A DNA stretch of 64,000 bases from Candidatus Schekmanbacteria bacterium. GTDB taxonomy: Bacteria; Schekmanbacteria; GWA2-38-11; J061. The translations under genes were made by a program, and so were the position numbers. The notes below the pieces were generated by a model that had not been told where the DNA came from, did not search any database, and saw only the letters and a list, made by a program, of their open reading frames with translations. Below are positions 61,247 to 64,000 of this stretch, one piece after another. How positions within the stretch are numbered: the first letter of the stretch is position 1; every line of letters starts with the position of its first letter. The stretch is from positions 308,294-372,293 of the forward strand of contig JACRJM010000007.1 in NCBI GenBank assembly GCA_016219965.1, read 5' to 3'.

Positions 61247-61459
61247 ATGTCTATAATAGATGAACATGTAAAAGCAGTTGATGCCATAAGGATAGCAATT
61301 AAGAGGGAAAAAGAAACATTGGATTATTATACCAAAGCGGAGAGCGTTGTTAACGATGCAGGGGCTAAAAAGATGTTTGAACACCTTATACATCACTCAA
61401 AAGAGCATATACGCCTCCTTGAAGAGGAATATGACCTTAATATAATGTCAGAAATGTAG
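61247..61459 (+). CDS. Half-length ferritin-like/rubrerythrin-like protein
   Basis: The 70-residue protein is one helical hairpin of a ferritin-like bundle. Helix 1 carries AIKREKETLDYYTKAES and helix 2 MFEHLIHHSKEHIRLLEEEYD, giving one Glu and one ExxH set. A full rubrerythrin bundle has two such hairpins, so this must dimerise to make a diiron site, as encapsulated-ferritin-like proteins do. AGAAGGAGC gives a strong ribosome site. It precedes the Fe-S assembly genes by 50 bp and may serve iron supply or peroxide protection. Confidence 0.8.
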   Translation: MSIIDEHVKAVDAIRIAIKREKETLDYYTKAESVVNDAGAKKMFEHLIHHSKEHIRLLEEEYDLNIMSEM

Positions 61460-61508
61460 AACATTAGCGCTGAACAGGGCGTATATTTTATTAAACCGGA
61501 GGAATATC

Positions 61509-61727
61509 ATGTTGGAAAGAGTAAAAGCAGTAATAGAAAAAATCAGACCCCGTCTTCAGATGGATGGCGGAGATATAGAGCTTGTGGGCATTGAGGACAA
61601 CAAGGTAAAAGTAAAGCTCACCGGAGCATGCCACGGCTGCCCGGGCGCGCAGATGACTCTCAAGATGGGTGTAGAGAGGATGATAAAGGAAGAAGTACCT
61701 GAGATTGAAGAAGTCGTAGCTGTTTAA
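61509..61727 (+). CDS. NifU C-terminal-like (Nfu) Fe-S carrier
   Basis: The 72-residue protein is a single Nfu domain: VIEKIRPRLQMDGGDIEL, then the cluster motif GACHGCPGAQMTLK (CxxC). Nfu dimers hold a [4Fe-4S] cluster at the interface and pass it to target proteins. AACCGGAGG gives a ribosome site. Spacing of 9 bp to the next gene supports an operon. Confidence 0.93.
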   Translation: MLERVKAVIEKIRPRLQMDGGDIELVGIEDNKVKVKLTGACHGCPGAQMTLKMGVERMIKEEVPEIEEVVAV

Positions 61728-61736
61728 TAGACAAAG

Positions 61737-62153
61737 ATGGCTAAGGACAAATTCTTCATTATCTCGCATGGCGGGAGTTACGACCGTCTTTATCAGACTG
61801 TAACGATAGCCGTAACATCGGCAGCTTTAGGCGATGAGGTCTATGTTGTGCTCTTCTTCGATGCCTTAAGAAAGTTTGTAAAAGGGACAATGGATGAGAA
61901 AGAGCTTTCAAATGACATGGGGCCTGAAAAAGACGAGGTCTATGGAAGGATGAAGAAAATGAACCCCATGAGCATGGAAGATATGATAAACACCGTAAAA
62001 CCTCTGGGGAACCTCAAATTCGTAGCATGCAGTGCGAATGTTGAATTCATGGGACTCAACAAAGAGGAAGTTTCAAAAAAAGTTGATGAGATCATGGGGC
62101 TTCCTACAATATTGAAGATGATGAAAGAGGCTAAAAACCAGCTTTATATCTAA
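61737..62153 (+). CDS. DsrE/F-like sulfur-carrier family protein
   Basis: The 138-residue protein has the DsrE-like fold: FFIISHGGSYDRLYQTVTIA at the start, a GDEVYVVLFFDA strand, and a conserved Cys in FVACSANVEFMGL (about residue 98). Proteins of this family relay persulfide sulfur or bind small thiols. It sits between Nfu and the cysteine desulfurase homologue and ahead of TusA, so it likely belongs to a sulfur relay. A short frame with AAAGATGG upstream serves as ribosome site. Confidence 0.85.
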   Translation: MAKDKFFIISHGGSYDRLYQTVTIAVTSAALGDEVYVVLFFDALRKFVKGTMDEKELSNDMGPEKDEVYGRMKKMNPMSMEDMINTVKPLGNLKFVACSANVEFMGLNKEEVSKKVDEIMGLPTILKMMKEAKNQLYI

Positions 62154-62178
62154 ATATATACTGGAGAACGAGATTAAA

Positions 62179-63363
62179 ATGGCTGAAAGAATTTATATGG
62201 ATTACGCATCAACCACCCCGGTTTTGCCCGAGGTAATTGAAGTAATGCTCCCATATATGAAAGAAGAGTTCGGCAATCCGCAAAGCCTTCACGCATTCGG
62301 CGATGCACCGAAAAATGCAGTAGATGGGGCAAGGGCGAAAGTGGCCGAGATGATAGGCGCGGAGTCCGTAGAAATATACTTTACTGCCACCGGGACTGAA
62401 AGCAACAACATGGCTATAAAAGGAGTTGCCGCCGCCCTTCAGAAAAAAGGTAAACATCTCATAAGCACCGAGATAGAGCATCACTCGGTGATGCATCCCT
62501 TAAAGACCCTTGAAAAGCAGGGTTTTGAGATAACTTATGTGCCTGTTGACCGTTACGGACTTGTAAACCCTGATGATGTAAAATCTGCAATCAGGCAGGA
62601 TACGATCTTAGTGTCAGTGACTCATGCATCAAATGAGATAGGCACAATCGAGCCAATAAAAGAGATCGCAGCCATAACAAAAGAGAAAGGCGTTTTTCTT
62701 CACACAGACGCCATTCAGACTGCCGGAATAATACCGGTTAATGTCAAAGAACTTGGGGTTGATTTTCTAAGCCTGTCAGCACAGCAGTTCTATGGCCCCA
62801 AGGGTGTGGCTGCGATTTATATAAGAAAAGGTGCAAGGATAATGCCTATCCTTGACGGCGGTATACAGGAAAACGGAAGACGCGCCGGAACAGAAAATGT
62901 ACCCGGTATTGCCGGCATGGGAAAAGCCTGTGAAATAGCCATTAAGGAAATGGAAAAACGAAACCAGAAATTATGCGCCTTGAGGGACAGCCTGATAAAA
63001 GGGCTTACAACCAAAATACCTCACTGTTATTTGAACGGGCATCCTGAAAAAAGACTTCCTGGAAATGCAAATCTCTCCATGGAATACATCGAGGGAGAAT
63101 CAATTCTTCTTTTGCTTAATATGAATGGGGTTGCAGCTTCAAGCGGCTCTGCCTGTACTTCACGCGCACTTAAAGCTTCACACGTACTTACGGCGATGGG
63201 GATACCTCCGGAGATCGCCCAGGGTTCAATGCTTTTCAGCCTCGGCATTTACAACAAAGAAGAAGATGTGGCTAAGGTCTGCGAAGTGCTGCCTCCTATA
63301 GTTGACAGGCTGAGACAGATGTCGCCCTTATACGAAGAAGCAAAAAAAGAAGGCAAAATTTAA
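62179..63363 (+). CDS. IscS/NifS-like cysteine desulfurase lacking the PLP lysine
   Basis: The 394-residue protein is full length. It keeps the PLP-contacting parts: TATGTESNN, EIEHHSVMHP (H101), SNEIGT, LHTDAIQTAG (D177, Q180), and the mobile-loop Cys326 in SSGSACTSRA. The segment that is SAHKFYGPKG in NifS/IscS reads SAQQFYGPKG here, so Lys203, which forms the Schiff base with PLP, is Gln (codons CAG CAG at 62782-62787). An archaeal IscS (Archaeoglobus fulgidus) also lacks this Lys and is reported to have no covalent PLP. It is followed by IscU at 32 bp, so it probably still serves Fe-S assembly, perhaps as a scaffold partner. Confidence 0.88.
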   Translation: MAERIYMDYASTTPVLPEVIEVMLPYMKEEFGNPQSLHAFGDAPKNAVDGARAKVAEMIGAESVEIYFTATGTESNNMAIKGVAAALQKKGKHLISTEIEHHSVMHPLKTLEKQGFEITYVPVDRYGLVNPDDVKSAIRQDTILVSVTHASNEIGTIEPIKEIAAITKEKGVFLHTDAIQTAGIIPVNVKELGVDFLSLSAQQFYGPKGVAAIYIRKGARIMPILDGGIQENGRRAGTENVPGIAGMGKACEIAIKEMEKRNQKLCALRDSLIKGLTTKIPHCYLNGHPEKRLPGNANLSMEYIEGESILLLLNMNGVAASSGSACTSRALKASHVLTAMGIPPEIAQGSMLFSLGIYNKEEDVAKVCEVLPPIVDRLRQMSPLYEEAKKEGKI

Positions 63364-63395
63364 AGTAAATTATGTAAATTATAAAGGAGCACCAG

Positions 63396-63779
63396 ATGGA
63401 AAAGTACAGTGACAAGGTAATGGATCATTTCATGAACCCTCGAAACGTAGGAGAGATAGTTGATGCCGATGCCGTAGGCCAGGTAGGCAATCCTTCCTGC
63501 GGAGACATAATGAAATTATACGTCAAAATAAAAGACGGAAAAGTCATTGATGCAAAGTTCAAGACCTTCGGCTGCGGGGCTGCCATAGCTACAAGCTCAA
63601 TGGTAACGGAAATGGTAAAGGGCCTGTCAATCGAAGATGCAATGAAGATATCAAAGCAGGCTGTGGCAGAGGCACTGGATGGGCTTCCGCCTCAAAAAAT
63701 GCACTGCTCAAATCTTGCAGCAGATGCGTTAAAGTCAGCGCTTGAAGAATATCTTAAAACACATGAAGAAAAAAAATAA
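63396..63779 (+). CDS. iscU: IscU-type Fe-S scaffold protein
   Basis: The 127-residue protein has the three scaffold cysteines (NPSCGD, TFGCGAAIATSS, KMHCSNLA), the conserved Asp in CGD, and LPPQK, matching the chaperone-binding LPPVK motif. It assembles [2Fe-2S] and [4Fe-4S] clusters and hands them to carriers such as Nfu. GGAGC precedes the ATG. It follows the IscS-like gene, the usual pairing; no hscA/hscB or iscR is seen before the window ends. Confidence 0.93.
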   Translation: MEKYSDKVMDHFMNPRNVGEIVDADAVGQVGNPSCGDIMKLYVKIKDGKVIDAKFKTFGCGAAIATSSMVTEMVKGLSIEDAMKISKQAVAEALDGLPPQKMHCSNLAADALKSALEEYLKTHEEKK

Positions 63780-63797
63780 AATGCCGGAGAGAAAATA

Positions 63798-64000
63798 ATG
63801 CAGCCTGATGAAGTAATAGATGCGGTAGGCCTTTACTGCCCGATGCCGATTCTTTTGACAACACAGAAGATAAAGGAATTGAAGATCGGAGATGTCTTAG
63901 AAGTGATTGCCGATGATGAGGGAATAGTTAAGGATATGCCGACATGGTGCAAATCTACGGGCAACCAGTTTTTAAAGATTGAGAAAAAAGAAGACCAGTT
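63798..64000 (+). CDS. TusA-like sulfurtransferase (C-terminus outside window)
   Basis: About 67 residues are visible. The family signature DAVGLYCPMPILLT has the sulfur-carrying Cys-Pro, followed by LKIGDVLEVIADDEGIVKDMPTWC, typical of TusA/SirA/YeeD proteins. TusA carries persulfide from a cysteine desulfurase or DsrE-type protein to acceptors such as tRNA thiolation or sulfur metabolism enzymes. It is the last visible gene of the operon. Confidence 0.9.
   Translation, partial: MQPDEVIDAVGLYCPMPILLTTQKIKELKIGDVLEVIADDEGIVKDMPTWCKSTGNQFLKIEKKEDQ

Overview
The window looks like chromosome of an anaerobic or microaerophilic, non-phototrophic Gram-negative bacterium of moderate to low GC. The signs are multiheme cytochrome and siroheme enzymes, a tungsten aldehyde oxidoreductase, CCG iron-sulfur proteins, an acyl-CoA dehydratase activase, ThyX, an outer-membrane barrel, a PEP-CTERM protein and sigma-54 type promoters. 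Gene types recall Desulfobacterota, Nitrospirota and related candidate phyla, but no marker here fixes the lineage.

Layout. 1-4952 (minus): an oxyanion-reduction module with an octaheme HAO-like cytochrome, a GltD-like flavoprotein, a CBS protein with a ferredoxin-fused siroheme reductase, and a two-cluster ferredoxin. The cytochrome and the ferredoxin genes share the same CRP/FNR-type palindrome, each 31-32 bp upstream of a -10 box. 5252-9734 (plus): a FAD / Fe-S / FAD dehydrogenase operon. 10005-12489: a BsuBI/PstI-type restriction-modification pair. 12556-13173: a PEP-CTERM protein with a sigma-54 promoter. 13381-17736: a giant double-activase protein. 17737-21186: an AT-rich accessory island with known-type intergenic repeats, a HipA-like kinase fused to membrane helices and bracketed by inverted repeats, and an MNT-HEPN toxin-antitoxin pair with tandem operators.

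21212-28497: sulfite/organic anion exporter, GT39-type transferase, outer-membrane barrel, cupin, AOR and aldo/keto reductase. 28500-36243: an atypical SDR; a tightly coupled operon of eIF2B-like protein, geranylgeranyl-reductase/GNAT fusion, Fe-S flavoprotein and LpdD-like prenyl-flavin chaperone; a membrane glycosyltransferase; UbiX and ThyX. 36240-42549: orphan histidine kinase, then a ferredoxin-dependent bilin reductase coupled to an MFS transporter, bacterioferritin and an amino acid permease. The bilin reductase is the most unexpected enzyme in the window.

42634-51320: a secreted Met-rich repeat protein, a large multicopper oxidase with a sigma-54 promoter, and a 1120-residue secreted repeat protein preceded by a structured RNA-like element. 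51417-61040: surface polysaccharide or lipid modification genes (two membrane glycosyltransferases, a Thr-type sulfatase-superfamily enzyme, a methyltransferase, a GH2 glycosidase) with tRNA-Glu and tRNA-Lys between them. 61247-64000: a sulfur-transfer and Fe-S assembly operon (half-ferritin, Nfu, DsrE-like, IscS-like, IscU, TusA) behind a sigma-54 promoter. Its cysteine desulfurase homologue has Gln where the PLP-binding Lys should be. The three sigma-54 sites share nearly the same 15-mer, so they may form one regulon.
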